64,000 bases of DNA from Mucilaginibacter sp. PAMC 26640 (GTDB lineage Bacteria; Bacteroidota; Bacteroidia; Sphingobacteriales; Sphingobacteriaceae), in contig CP014773.1 in the NCBI GenBank assembly GCA_001596135.1, positions 3,410,001 to 3,474,000 of the forward strand. The letters run 5' to 3'. Position 1 is the stretch's first letter. Each line of letters starts with the position of its first letter. Positions 42,220-52,192 of this stretch are shown here, piece after piece. The translations under genes were made by a program, and so were the position numbers. The notes under the pieces were generated by a model, which was given only the letters and a program-made list of their open reading frames with translations, had not been told where the DNA came from and searched no databases.

Positions 42220-44790
42220 TTAAAAGTCGAACTTTATTTTCACCCTGACGCCAAATTTGGCAATATCCGGGTGGTCTAAATAGGTGAGACGTTTCACCAT
42301 ATCAACGCGCACAAACTTGAAAATGTTTTCGATGCCAACACTTGCTTCCATATAAGGTTTGCTGCCCAGTGCATAGGTGATCGGTACCCCATTTCCGTCA
42401 ACCGGGAACTGGTACACGGCTGAATTTAATAAAGGGTTATTATTGTTGCCTATCCCTCCCCAAAGCCCCTTAAAAGAAGCAGTTTCGCGCCATTTTAATT
42501 TTTTAAATAAAGGCACTTTATTGAAGAAGAAACCTCCGAAGTGCTGATCAATATTAATGCTGGCATACCGGTCGCTCACGAACTCTAAAAAGTTCATCAG
42601 GTTATAAGAATCGATGGAGTAGGCATAGCTTTGATTGGCCCGGTGAATATTGAGCAGGGGATAGGGAATAGTACCAAATGTACGGCCACCTTCAATAGCG
42701 ATATCTGAGAAACCAAATGGTGCAATATAAAAGCGTTTATCAGCCCGCCCTTTTACGCTTTGGTAACTGTACTGGCCATTTAACACGTTTTTTAAACCGG
42801 TAGTAAAATCTAATGAGAAGATCGGATACTGGTTAATTATAGGTGCGCGGAACAATTTCCCCTGGTAAAATTGCTCATGCGGGGCATACCGGATACCGGC
42901 TGTAATTTCTGTAGTAGTTAAATTGTTGAGAATTGTTCCGCTGCTGCCTGGTGCGCCCGGTGAATTATTTATGAACGAATACAAGCTGCCAGCAGGGGTT
43001 TGCACCCATTTCCTGCCGGTAAAGTTAAACGATAAATGATTCTCCAACTCGTGTACATAATCAATCTTATACTGGTCGGTATACAAATATTTGTCACTGG
43101 TACCACGCTTAAAGGATAGTAAAAAGTTATCCTCCTGTACAAACTGGAGTTCCTGCCCCGGAATCTTGGTATCCCGCTGAACACTGAAACGGACATAATT
43201 CTGCGGGAATTTATAGATGCTTTTGGCGTTGAAGGAGTAAGTTGCCGCCAGGAAATATTTCCAGCGTTCATCTTTAAATCCATATGCACCATAACCTTCG
43301 AAAAAGTAGTGCTTGCTCAATTCTGTTGTGGTACGGCCGCCCAACCTTAATCTGAACCCTTCCACAGGGTTAAAGCTGTAAAAAGTACTTGCGGGGCCAA
43401 CCTCAAATTTGCCAAAGCTTTTAAATCCTGCAAAAAGAAGGGTTACCACATCAGAAAGGCGCCTGAACGAACGCATATGGGTAAGGCTGTCAATATTCTT
43501 GTACACCTTTGATTCTGCTGTAGTTAAGGTGTCCAAACGGTTCTCTGCCCAGAATTGCTCGCTTCGGTGTTTCACCTCCTCGTTATCAACTTCGGCACTT
43601 GGCGCGTAAATAAAAGCGGGTTCCTGCTTGTTAACAATGTAATTTTTGTGTGTTATGGAGCGGATGCCAAATAAGCCACCTTTTTGTTTTTCGGATGAGC
43701 CAAGAAAATCGGCAGAGGTGGTGCTTTTGCTGAGATGGTACCGGCCATCAGGGCTTGGCTCAAACTCCTGATCGATATACATCGCACGAACAAAATTAAC
43801 ATTAATGTTTTTGTTAATAGTTAAACTGGCTTTCTGCACCGCATAGTTGCCATCGAGCGTGATGTAAATTTCACCTTCGAATAAAACATCATTGGTATTA
43901 CGAGGCGTAAAACTCAGCTGGATAAGTTTCTTGTTATCATCCGTGGTGATGGTATCGGTAATAAAAAATTTGTAGTAGGTAGGTGCCGCATCGGCAATAG
44001 GGCTTAAAAACTGCTTGTTGAGCAAGTATATACTGTTATCGTATATATCAACCTTTTCATAAAGATGCTTGAAGTATTGGCTAAGGCCTTCATTATCAAC
44101 TGCTGGACCAAGGTTTACGCTTTTTTCGCCCAGTAAATTTTCTTTGGTGGTTTCGGGGCTTTTACGGTAATATACCTGCGACAGCTTTTCCGTAAGATAG
44201 ATGGGCAATAGGTTCCTGCCGCCGTAAGTAGTACTATCGCGGTTATCAAAAACAAATTTGTATTTCCGCAGGAATTTTTTTTGCGTGAATTGTTCGGAAA
44301 CGTCGCTAAGCGAAAACTGCAACTTATCATATTCACGGTACTCAACAAAATTGTAAGCTTCGGGTCGGTTATTCTTTTTATTGGCAATTACCTTGCGGAT
44401 AAGCTCCACAGCGGGATTTTCTTTATTGGTATATCGCTCCCGTTTTTTAGTTCTCACAGTAACTTCGCCGAGTGATTGAGAAGATGGCGCCATCCTGATG
44501 TTAATCACCTGCTCTTTGCCGGGCTCAACTGCAACCAGAACATCTTTAAACCCAAGATAAGTTACTTTTAACTGGTTATAAGGTTGTGTGGAGCGGATGG
44601 TAAACTCCCCCTGCAGGTTAGTATTCACACCAATAGTGCTACCCGGGAAAGTAATAGTTACGAAGGAAAGGGGTTGTCTTTTTGAGTCGGTTACAACTCC
44701 GGTTACTACCGTACTTTGGGCAACCGCAAGGGTGCTTACAAATAAGAAAAGTAAAAAAGATAAAAGCTTAAAGCCCGACTTGAAATTCAT
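42220..44790 (-). CDS. CarboxypepD_reg-like / DUF5686 outer-membrane protein, in the lipid operon
   Basis: The 856 residues have the same plan as the protein at 11049: signal peptide (MNFKSGFKLLSFLLFLFVSTLAVAQ), a carboxypeptidase-regulatory-like domain (TVVTGVVTDSKRQPLSFVTI, about 26-110), DUF5686 and a C-terminal barrel ending KIKFDF. Blocks such as VGPASTFYSFNPVEGFR, GSKPYMEASVG and IPGQELQFVQE are shared with the paralogue. It leads the operon with the phosphatidyltransferase and IPC-synthase-like genes, so it may handle or require these lipids at the outer membrane. That is inferred from position alone. Confidence 0.87.
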   Translation of the reverse strand: MNFKSGFKLLSFLLFLFVSTLAVAQSTVVTGVVTDSKRQPLSFVTITFPGSTIGVNTNLQGEFTIRSTQPYNQLKVTYLGFKDVLVAVEPGKEQVINIRMAPSSQSLGEVTVRTKKRERYTNKENPAVELIRKVIANKKNNRPEAYNFVEYREYDKLQFSLSDVSEQFTQKKFLRKYKFVFDNRDSTTYGGRNLLPIYLTEKLSQVYYRKSPETTKENLLGEKSVNLGPAVDNEGLSQYFKHLYEKVDIYDNSIYLLNKQFLSPIADAAPTYYKFFITDTITTDDNKKLIQLSFTPRNTNDVLFEGEIYITLDGNYAVQKASLTINKNINVNFVRAMYIDQEFEPSPDGRYHLSKSTTSADFLGSSEKQKGGLFGIRSITHKNYIVNKQEPAFIYAPSAEVDNEEVKHRSEQFWAENRLDTLTTAESKVYKNIDSLTHMRSFRRLSDVVTLLFAGFKSFGKFEVGPASTFYSFNPVEGFRLRLGGRTTTELSKHYFFEGYGAYGFKDERWKYFLAATYSFNAKSIYKFPQNYVRFSVQRDTKIPGQELQFVQEDNFLLSFKRGTSDKYLYTDQYKIDYVHELENHLSFNFTGRKWVQTPAGSLYSFINNSPGAPGSSGTILNNLTTTEITAGIRYAPHEQFYQGKLFRAPIINQYPIFSLDFTTGLKNVLNGQYSYQSVKGRADKRFYIAPFGFSDIAIEGGRTFGTIPYPLLNIHRANQSYAYSIDSYNLMNFLEFVSDRYASINIDQHFGGFFFNKVPLFKKLKWRETASFKGLWGGIGNNNNPLLNSAVYQFPVDGNGVPITYALGSKPYMEASVGIENIFKFVRVDMVKRLTYLDHPDIAKFGVRVKIKFDF

Positions 44791-45160
44791 TTATTAACAT
44801 TACTAAACACAAACACAACCTCTACAGGAATTATACGATCAAACTGGTGGTTTTAAAGCCGCCTGCCCGTTGTATCTGGCTAATCAAAGGCGCTGATAAT
44901 ACCCTAAATTAAGCATCAAAGATAAAAAAAATCCGTACAGACTATTGTGGTCAAAAAGTCAAATATCGGTAAAATAGTTTCTTCGGTTGACGATTTTTCT
45001 TCATCGTAGGCAATCGCCTGATCACCCCGTTAATTTTACGATGAATTAACGTTAACCCTGTATTTGCTCTATGTACGTAAAAAATATGCCGTTAGTGTTG
45101 TAAACAAATAATAAATCTTGAAAAACATTATCTAAATGTTAAAGGCGCCATTAAACAAAA
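44791..45160. other. Intergenic region upstream of the DUF5686 lipid operon
   Basis: These 370 AT-rich bases hold no readable gene. The promoter of the minus-strand DUF5686-phosphatidyltransferase operon should lie near 44800-44950. No strong palindrome was found. Confidence 0.45.
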
Positions 45161-45194
45161 AAACAGGTTAGGCAACTGCCTAACCTGTTTTTTT
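45161..45194. terminator. Terminator after the inositol-phosphate synthase gene
   Basis: AAACAGGTTAGGC (45161-45173) pairs perfectly with GCCTAACCTGTTT (45178-45190). There are A's on the left and T's on the right, so it can work in both directions. For the minus-strand gene ending at 45213 it is an efficient terminator and separates the SPT-to-inositol unit from the DUF5686-to-IPC-synthase unit. Confidence 0.88.
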
Positions 45195-45212
45195 GTAAAA
45201 GTTTAGCGAGGC

Positions 45213-46535
45213 TTATGCGCCGGCAAACATATCATCATAATAATCCAGGCCAAGGTGAGTAATCAGGTCTTCGCCCATTAAATAGCGCAGGGTATTTTCC
45301 AGCTTAATTAATTGCTTGAAGATATCATTCTCGGCATGCAGGCCGGGTGCGGTCTGCGGTGATTTTAAATAGAATGATAACCATTCCTGGATACCGCTCA
45401 TGTTGGCGCGTTTTGCCATGTCGCTAAACAAGGCAAGGTCTAAAGCGATAGGTGCAGCCAGGATAGAATCGCGGCAAAGGAAGTTGATCTTGATCTGCAT
45501 TTTGTAGCCTAGCCAGCCAAAAATGTCGATGTTATCCCAGCTCTCTTTGTTATCGCCATGCGGCGGATAGTAGTTGATACGGATCTTGTGGAAGATCTCG
45601 CCGTACAGTTCCGGGTTATCTTCAGGGCGCAGGATATGTTCCAGTACACCTAGTTTAGAAACCTCTTTAGTTTTAAAGTTATCGGGATCGTCCAGCACCA
45701 AACCATCTCGGTTACCGAGGATATTGGTAGAGAACCAGCCGTGTACACCCAAAGAGCGTGCTGCCAAACCCGGAGCCAAAACGGTTTTCATCAAAGTTTG
45801 ACCTGTTTTAAAGTCTTTACCCGCAATAGGAGTTTGGGTAAGCTTAGCCAGCTCTATCATCGCCGGGATATCAACAGTTAGGTTAGGGGCACCATTAGAG
45901 AAGGGAACACCTAATTTTAAAGCTGCATAAGCATAGATCATACTTGGCGCAATGCGTTTATCATCATCTAATAAAGCCTGCTCAAAAGCTGCTAACGTTT
46001 CATGAATTTCAGAGCCTTCAAAGTAAACCTCCGTGCTGCCGCACCACACCAATACCACCCTGTCAAGGCCATGTTGCTCCTTAAAATTGGTGATATCTTC
46101 CATTACCTGCTGCGCAAGCTCGTGGCGGGTACCGGTTTTAACGTGTGTGCCATCCAGGTTCTTAGCGTAGTTTTTATCGAAAGCCGCTTTCATCGGCACG
46201 ATAGATTCCAGGCCTTCTCTAACCTCGTTCAGCAAAGATGCTTCTAATACTTTCGCATTCATTGCAGCTTGGTAAACGTTATCTTCGTATACATCCCATC
46301 CACCAAAAACGATGTCTTCCAGTTTGGCCAAAGGCACAAAATCTTTAATTTTTGGGTGGCGGTTCTCTGTTCTTTTGCCTAAGCGTATGCTGCCCATTTG
46401 CGTAAGCGAGCCAACCGGCTGTGAAATGCCTTTTTTAACGGCTTCAACGCCGGCAATCAGCGTAGTAGCAACTGCACCTAAACCTGGTATTAATATTCCA
46501 AGTTTGCCTGCAGCAGGTTTGATGTTAATTTTCAT
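45213..46535 (-). CDS. Inositol-3-phosphate synthase (MIPS)
   Basis: MIPS converts glucose 6-phosphate to inositol 3-phosphate with NAD as a cycling cofactor. The 440-residue protein has the NAD-binding loop GILIPGLGAVATT near residues 13-25, the family block VLVWCGSTEVYFEG, PFSNGAPNLTVDIP, and the active-site lysine region IAGKDFKTGQTLMKTVLAPGL. The length is normal. It is the last gene of the unit that starts with serine palmitoyltransferase, which points to inositol destined for phosphoinositol sphingolipids. Confidence 0.93.
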   Translation of the reverse strand: MKINIKPAAGKLGILIPGLGAVATTLIAGVEAVKKGISQPVGSLTQMGSIRLGKRTENRHPKIKDFVPLAKLEDIVFGGWDVYEDNVYQAAMNAKVLEASLLNEVREGLESIVPMKAAFDKNYAKNLDGTHVKTGTRHELAQQVMEDITNFKEQHGLDRVVLVWCGSTEVYFEGSEIHETLAAFEQALLDDDKRIAPSMIYAYAALKLGVPFSNGAPNLTVDIPAMIELAKLTQTPIAGKDFKTGQTLMKTVLAPGLAARSLGVHGWFSTNILGNRDGLVLDDPDNFKTKEVSKLGVLEHILRPEDNPELYGEIFHKIRINYYPPHGDNKESWDNIDIFGWLGYKMQIKINFLCRDSILAAPIALDLALFSDMAKRANMSGIQEWLSFYLKSPQTAPGLHAENDIFKQLIKLENTLRYLMGEDLITHLGLDYYDDMFAGA

Positions 46536-46633
46536 TTGTACTTTTTGTTTAAATTGGTAGCAGGATAGTTTTATATGCTGCCGGAAGCAGAAGTCATATC
46601 CCGCGTAATTGTTTATTTATATTGGCTTCCGGC

Positions 46634-46775
46634 CTAAGACTTTTGTAAAAGTGTATTTACAAAGGCAAAGTTCTTTTTGGAACTGGCAAAATTAACACCG
46701 GCAGCGTGGATATTATAGTCGCTTTCTCAATCAAATGATATCCTAAAAAACCGCTGGCACCGGTTATTAAATCCC
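46634..46775 (-). pseudogene. Remnant of a CerR-like NAD(P)-dependent epimerase/reductase
   Basis: On the minus strand, right after the GNAT stop, 46770 onward reads LITGASGFLGYHLIEKA, the nucleotide-binding start of extended short-chain dehydrogenases (GASGFLG). One frame over, directly joined, comes DYNIHAAGVNFASSKKNFAFVNTLLQKS and a stop at 46634; D-Y-x-I-H-A-A-G is the block ~60 residues further on in intact proteins. So ~40-50 codons are missing inside, and the whole C-terminal part is lost. The expected start codon position reads ATA. Such a reductase (CerR) acts with SPT and ceramide synthase in bacterial ceramide synthesis. Confidence 0.72.
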
Positions 46776-46781
46776 GTTCCC

Positions 46782-47900
46782 TTATATTGTCTTCTCGTAG
46801 ATCCGGTAGGTTTTGTACTGCTCGCCGCCAATAGCTTCAATAGCACGGTTAACCATATCGTTCTTTTCGAGTGTCCATGATGCTTCGGCATATTTTAAGC
46901 CTTTGCGCCTGTACTCTTTTATGATGCTGCCGTATAAACAAGCTTCTATACCCATTTTGCGGTAGCCATCAATTACACCGAGCAGCATGATGCGGATCCC
47001 GGTGATCTTCTTTTTGTTAAGTAATAATTTAAATAGGCCGGTAGGCAGTAAGCGGCCCTTTTTAATAGTTTTCAGGATCTGGTTAATATCCGGTATGGCA
47101 ACACCAAAACCAACTATCTTACCGTTTTGCTCTGCTACCAGCGCAAAATCCGGGTCCAGGATCATCTTCAGATCCTTTGCCGTGTAATCAAATTCATCAT
47201 TGGTCATCGGAAAAAAGCCAAGGTTTTTATCCCATGCCTTGTTGTATACTTCACGCAGTGCGTCTGCCTCTGCCTTAAAATTCTTTAAATTGATCTTACG
47301 AATGGTAATGCCACTATTGCGCGTTAAACGCTCCTGCAGCCTATCCAGCATCTGTAAAGATTTGTCGTTGTAATTTTGGCCGTCCCAGTGCCATGCTAAC
47401 AAATCTGTTTGTTTTTTAAAGCCGGCGTTCTCAATCAGCGTAACATAGTACTCGGGGTTGTAAGGCATCATAACAACCGGTGAGCTGTCAAATCCTTTTA
47501 CCAGTAGTCCGCAAGTTTCGTTAGTGGAGGGGTTAACCGGGCCAACCAGGGTTGTAGCACCTTTTTCTTTCACCCATTTGTGCGCTGCTTCAAAAAGCAG
47601 GTCGGCGGTCTCCTGGTCATTGATACAATCAAAAAATCCAAAGAAACCATCACTGGCATTATTAAAGGTATTGTGGTTGGTATTAAAAACGGCTGCAATG
47701 CGCCCTACTAATTTATCGCCGTCATAGGCTAAAAACGTTTGCAGCGAGGAATGCTTGTGAAAGGGGTGGGTTGTTAAAATGTCCCTTTGAGCAATAAATA
47801 GCTCCGGTACGTAAAAAGGATCATTCTTGTACAAATCGTGCGGAAAATCGATAAACGTAGCTAATTCTTTTTTTGAATTTACCGGGACTATTTTTTTCAT
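46782..47900 (-). CDS. GNAT-fold acyltransferase, probable bacterial ceramide synthase
   Basis: This 372-residue protein is a large GNAT-type enzyme: an N-terminal half with FIDFPHDLYKNDPFYVPELF and a GPVNPSTNETCGLLVKGFD block, and a C-terminal acetyl-CoA-type fold (FALVAEQNGKIVGFGVAIPDINQIL ... YRKMGIEACLYGSIIKEYRRKGLKYAEASWTLEKN). Proteins of this architecture next to SPT include the bacterial ceramide synthase that N-acylates 3-ketosphinganine. Its position, 81 bases behind the SPT gene, makes that role likely. The direct evidence is fold and context only. Confidence 0.75.
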   Translation of the reverse strand: MKKIVPVNSKKELATFIDFPHDLYKNDPFYVPELFIAQRDILTTHPFHKHSSLQTFLAYDGDKLVGRIAAVFNTNHNTFNNASDGFFGFFDCINDQETADLLFEAAHKWVKEKGATTLVGPVNPSTNETCGLLVKGFDSSPVVMMPYNPEYYVTLIENAGFKKQTDLLAWHWDGQNYNDKSLQMLDRLQERLTRNSGITIRKINLKNFKAEADALREVYNKAWDKNLGFFPMTNDEFDYTAKDLKMILDPDFALVAEQNGKIVGFGVAIPDINQILKTIKKGRLLPTGLFKLLLNKKKITGIRIMLLGVIDGYRKMGIEACLYGSIIKEYRRKGLKYAEASWTLEKNDMVNRAIEAIGGEQYKTYRIYEKTI

Positions 47901-47981
47901 TTTTAAAAGGGCTTAAAAAATAAGGCCGATGCAAATGCAGAGAGCAAATGATCGGCTTTAAAAATTATAATTTACAATAGG

Positions 47982-49187
<1,206 letters not shown>

Positions 49188-49529
49188 TTATTAACACTTC
49201 TTAAATTTTTTGTAAAAATACCATGAATCTGCTTATGTCTTGCATTAGAAATGTAAATTTTTTGACACTATCTTAATAAGCGGAATTTACAATCATAAGG
49301 CAAATTAATTAAAATTTTATGGAAAATCCACATAATTTAAAAATTTGTAACAAAACATATCTGATTTGTGTTGTTAATGTAAGAATTACACCGTTTAAGT
49401 AAAATTCCTGTTGCTTACTTTATAATATTTTATAATAATGTCATCTTCGTGTTCCCTAATTATTTTGAGTTCAGATTCGCACAGGATTTCGCGCCTGGGT
49501 TTCAGCTTCCATTTCGTATTAATATCTTT
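49188..49529. other. Divergent promoter region between spt and the efflux operon
   Basis: These 342 AT-rich bases separate spt (minus) from the tolC-type gene (plus). They must hold both promoters. No strong palindrome was found; ATTTTATAATAATG near 49427-49440 is promoter-like but not decisive. Confidence 0.4.
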
Positions 49530-50927
49530 ATGAAAACACTTTCCGGTTTATACATTACTAATATACTACTTTTTTTCCCGGCTTTACTGTTTGCCCAGCG
49601 TTCTGCAGATACCACAACGGCAACCATCACTTTAAAACAGAGTATAGATTACGCACTGCGCAATCAACCCCTTTTACGGCAGGCTCAAATTGATGAGCAG
49701 ATCAATGAACAGGATATCCGTGTCAGCCTGTCGGCTTGGTTGCCTCAAATCAACAGCTCCAATAGTTTGCAGCATTACTTTCAGCGGGTAAACATCCAAT
49801 CCGCAGGTGTTGGTGCCGGCACTACCACAGGAACTGGCACTGGCACCGGAACTGGTACCGGTACCGGCACAACAACTTCACAGCAAAATTTAGCAGTAGC
49901 CAATAACGTTTCATCCCTGGGCGTATCTGCAAGCCAGGTGTTAATTAACAGCGATGTTTTACTTGCCTCCAAAGCCTCAAAGTTTTCCAGGCAATTTTAT
50001 AAACAAAGCACCGAAAGCAGTAAGATCGACCTGGTATCTACCGTAAGTAAAGCTTTTTACGATGTGTTGTTATCCCAGCGCCAGTTAGATATCATCCGCC
50101 AGGATATTGTAAGGCTGCGCCGGAGTCTGAAAGATGCTTATTCGCGCTACCAGGCAGGGGTAGTTGATAAAACAGACTACAAACAAGCCACCATCGCCCT
50201 AAATAATTCATTGGCATCGCTCAAGCAAACGCAGGAAGCTATAAAATCAAAAACTGCCACTTTAAAGCAGGCAATGGGTTTTACGCCCGAACGTCGTTTG
50301 GTGTTGGCATATGATTCTGCAAGGTTGCAATCCGATGCTTTGGCCGATACCAATCAAATGTTATCATACGGTAACCGGATAGAATACCGCCAGTTGGAGA
50401 CCACAAAAAACCTTCAAAACTTAAACGTTTCCTACTACCGCTGGAACTTTCTACCCTCGCTATCTGCCGTGGGCGCTTACAATATGGCCTATTTTAGCGA
50501 TAGCTTTTCAAAGCTTTACAACAACAATTATCCTACAAGCTACGTCGGCCTTAATTTGGCTATCCCAATTTTTACAGGAGGGAAGCGGTTGGCCAATTTA
50601 AGTAAGGCCCGTTTACAGGTAAAGCGCACAGACCTCGACCTGGAGAACACCCGTAATGCGATCAATACCGAGTATGCACAATCTTTGGCTACCTATAAAA
50701 GCAGCTATACCAACTGGGTTTTGCTGAACGAAAACGTGCAGCTGGCGCGCGACGTGTATAAGGTGGTAGATCTGCAATATCGTGAGGGAATCAAGACTTA
50801 TTTGGATGTGATCGTTGCGCAATCAGACCTTCGCACCGCCGAGTTAAATTACTATAACGCATTATTTCAACTATTATCAAGCAAAATTGACCTGCAACGC
50901 GCACTGGGTACTCTACAAGTGCAATAA
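49530..50927 (+). CDS. TolC-family outer-membrane efflux protein
   Basis: The ATG at 49530 gives 465 residues with a signal peptide (MKTLSGLYITNILLFFPALLFAQ); the open frame from a GTG at 49449 is an artefact. Two repeats of the outer-membrane efflux domain follow (SIDYALRNQPLLRQAQIDEQ..., then LLNENVQLARDVYKVVDLQYREGIKTYLDVI). An unusual low-complexity loop of alternating Gly-Thr lies at residues ~95-115, coded by 49810-49875. It forms the exit duct of the RND pump encoded by the next two genes, and starts that operon with a 9-base gap to the adaptor. Confidence 0.92.
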   Translation: MKTLSGLYITNILLFFPALLFAQRSADTTTATITLKQSIDYALRNQPLLRQAQIDEQINEQDIRVSLSAWLPQINSSNSLQHYFQRVNIQSAGVGAGTTTGTGTGTGTGTGTGTTTSQQNLAVANNVSSLGVSASQVLINSDVLLASKASKFSRQFYKQSTESSKIDLVSTVSKAFYDVLLSQRQLDIIRQDIVRLRRSLKDAYSRYQAGVVDKTDYKQATIALNNSLASLKQTQEAIKSKTATLKQAMGFTPERRLVLAYDSARLQSDALADTNQMLSYGNRIEYRQLETTKNLQNLNVSYYRWNFLPSLSAVGAYNMAYFSDSFSKLYNNNYPTSYVGLNLAIPIFTGGKRLANLSKARLQVKRTDLDLENTRNAINTEYAQSLATYKSSYTNWVLLNENVQLARDVYKVVDLQYREGIKTYLDVIVAQSDLRTAELNYYNALFQLLSSKIDLQRALGTLQVQ

Positions 50928-50936
50928 ATAACGAAT

Positions 50937-52136
50937 ATGAAGAACAAATATATTTCCTTCGCCGCCGCTGTGGCTCTGTTATCGGTAACAGCGTGTAAAA
51001 ACAAAAAAGATGCCGCTCCGGCTGCCCCGCCGGCTACACCGGTAAATACAACAGAGGCTATTAAGGCTGAGGCGCTTTATTATGATAAATACCAGGGCAT
51101 AGTGGTTTCACTTAATACCGTGGAGCTGCGCAGCCAGGTTGCCGGTTTTATAACAGGAATATTTTTTAAAGAAGGTGATGTGGTAACTAAAGGCACACCC
51201 CTTTACGAAATTGACCGGCGTAAATATGTTGCGGCTTACGAGCAGGCAAGGGCCAACGTTTTAAGCGCGAACGCTAATTTGGTAAAAGCCCAAAAAGATG
51301 TTGACCGTTATAACATGTTGCTTAAAAATGATGCCGTGGCCCGCCAAACGGTAGACCAGGCTACTGCCACCTACGAAACCAGCAAGAGCCAGGTTGCTGT
51401 AGCCCAGGCAGGCTTATCATCAGCCGCTACAGATCTTTCTTACGCTACCATCCGCGCGCCTTTTACCGGCCGGATCGGGATCTCGCAGGTTAGGCTGGGG
51501 GCACAGGTTACACCTGGCACTACCTTGCTGAATACCATTTCTGCAGGTAACCCGATGGGCGTGGATGTGGTTATTAACGAACAGGATATCGAACGCTTCT
51601 ACAAGTTACAGCAGCATAGTGCCGATACTACCTTCAGATTGCAGTTATCTGATGGTACCACCTATGATAAAACGGGTAAGATCTTTGCAATTGACCGCGG
51701 GGTGAATAACCAAACCGGTAGCATCAAGGTAAGGGTGAAGTTTGAAAATCAGCACGATGTTTTGCGCGATGGCATGAGTGCTGTTTTAAGGGTGCTGAAT
51801 GATGATTCCGGCGAGCGGGTGCAGATTCCATACAAAGCGGTTACCGAGCAAATGGGTGAGTTTTTTGTATTTACAAGAAGAGACACCACCGTTAAGGATA
51901 CCGATAAAGATAAGAATGTAAGAGACCGCCGCGATACGATTGCCAAACAGATCAAAGTAACGCTTGGCCCGCGTATCAACAGCAATGTTGTTGTAATGAA
52001 GGGCCTGAAGCCAGGCGACCAGGTGGTTACCGAAGGATTTCAGCGTTTGAAGGATGGCGGCAAAATTACTTTAGGTACGGCGCCACCGGCCCAGGGTGCA
52101 GATGGTAAAAAGCCCGCTGCCGCAGCTAAACAATAG
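50937..52136 (+). CDS. RND efflux periplasmic adaptor (membrane fusion lipoprotein)
   Basis: This 399-residue protein begins MKNKYISFAAAVALLSVTACKNKKD, a lipoprotein signal with lipidated Cys20, then an Ala/Pro-rich linker. The biotinyl-lipoyl halves and the coiled-coil hairpin are clear (VELRSQVAGFITGIFFKEGDVVTKGTPLYEID; ANLVKAQKDVDRYNMLLKNDAVARQTVDQA), and LSYATIRAPFTGRIG is the second half-motif. It links the TolC partner to the inner-membrane pump. A DRRDT/KDTDKD charged insert near 320-335 is longer than usual. Confidence 0.93.
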   Translation: MKNKYISFAAAVALLSVTACKNKKDAAPAAPPATPVNTTEAIKAEALYYDKYQGIVVSLNTVELRSQVAGFITGIFFKEGDVVTKGTPLYEIDRRKYVAAYEQARANVLSANANLVKAQKDVDRYNMLLKNDAVARQTVDQATATYETSKSQVAVAQAGLSSAATDLSYATIRAPFTGRIGISQVRLGAQVTPGTTLLNTISAGNPMGVDVVINEQDIERFYKLQQHSADTTFRLQLSDGTTYDKTGKIFAIDRGVNNQTGSIKVRVKFENQHDVLRDGMSAVLRVLNDDSGERVQIPYKAVTEQMGEFFVFTRRDTTVKDTDKDKNVRDRRDTIAKQIKVTLGPRINSNVVVMKGLKPGDQVVTEGFQRLKDGGKITLGTAPPAQGADGKKPAAAAKQ

Positions 52137-52192
52137 GTTATAAAGATAGTATAGGAGCCCGGCTCCGGAATTTTATCTAAAAGATATAAAGA

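Noticed and set aside
49449..49529. N-terminal extension of the TolC-family protein from a GTG
   Set aside because: It would place 27 residues ahead of a good signal peptide; the ATG at 49530 is the start.
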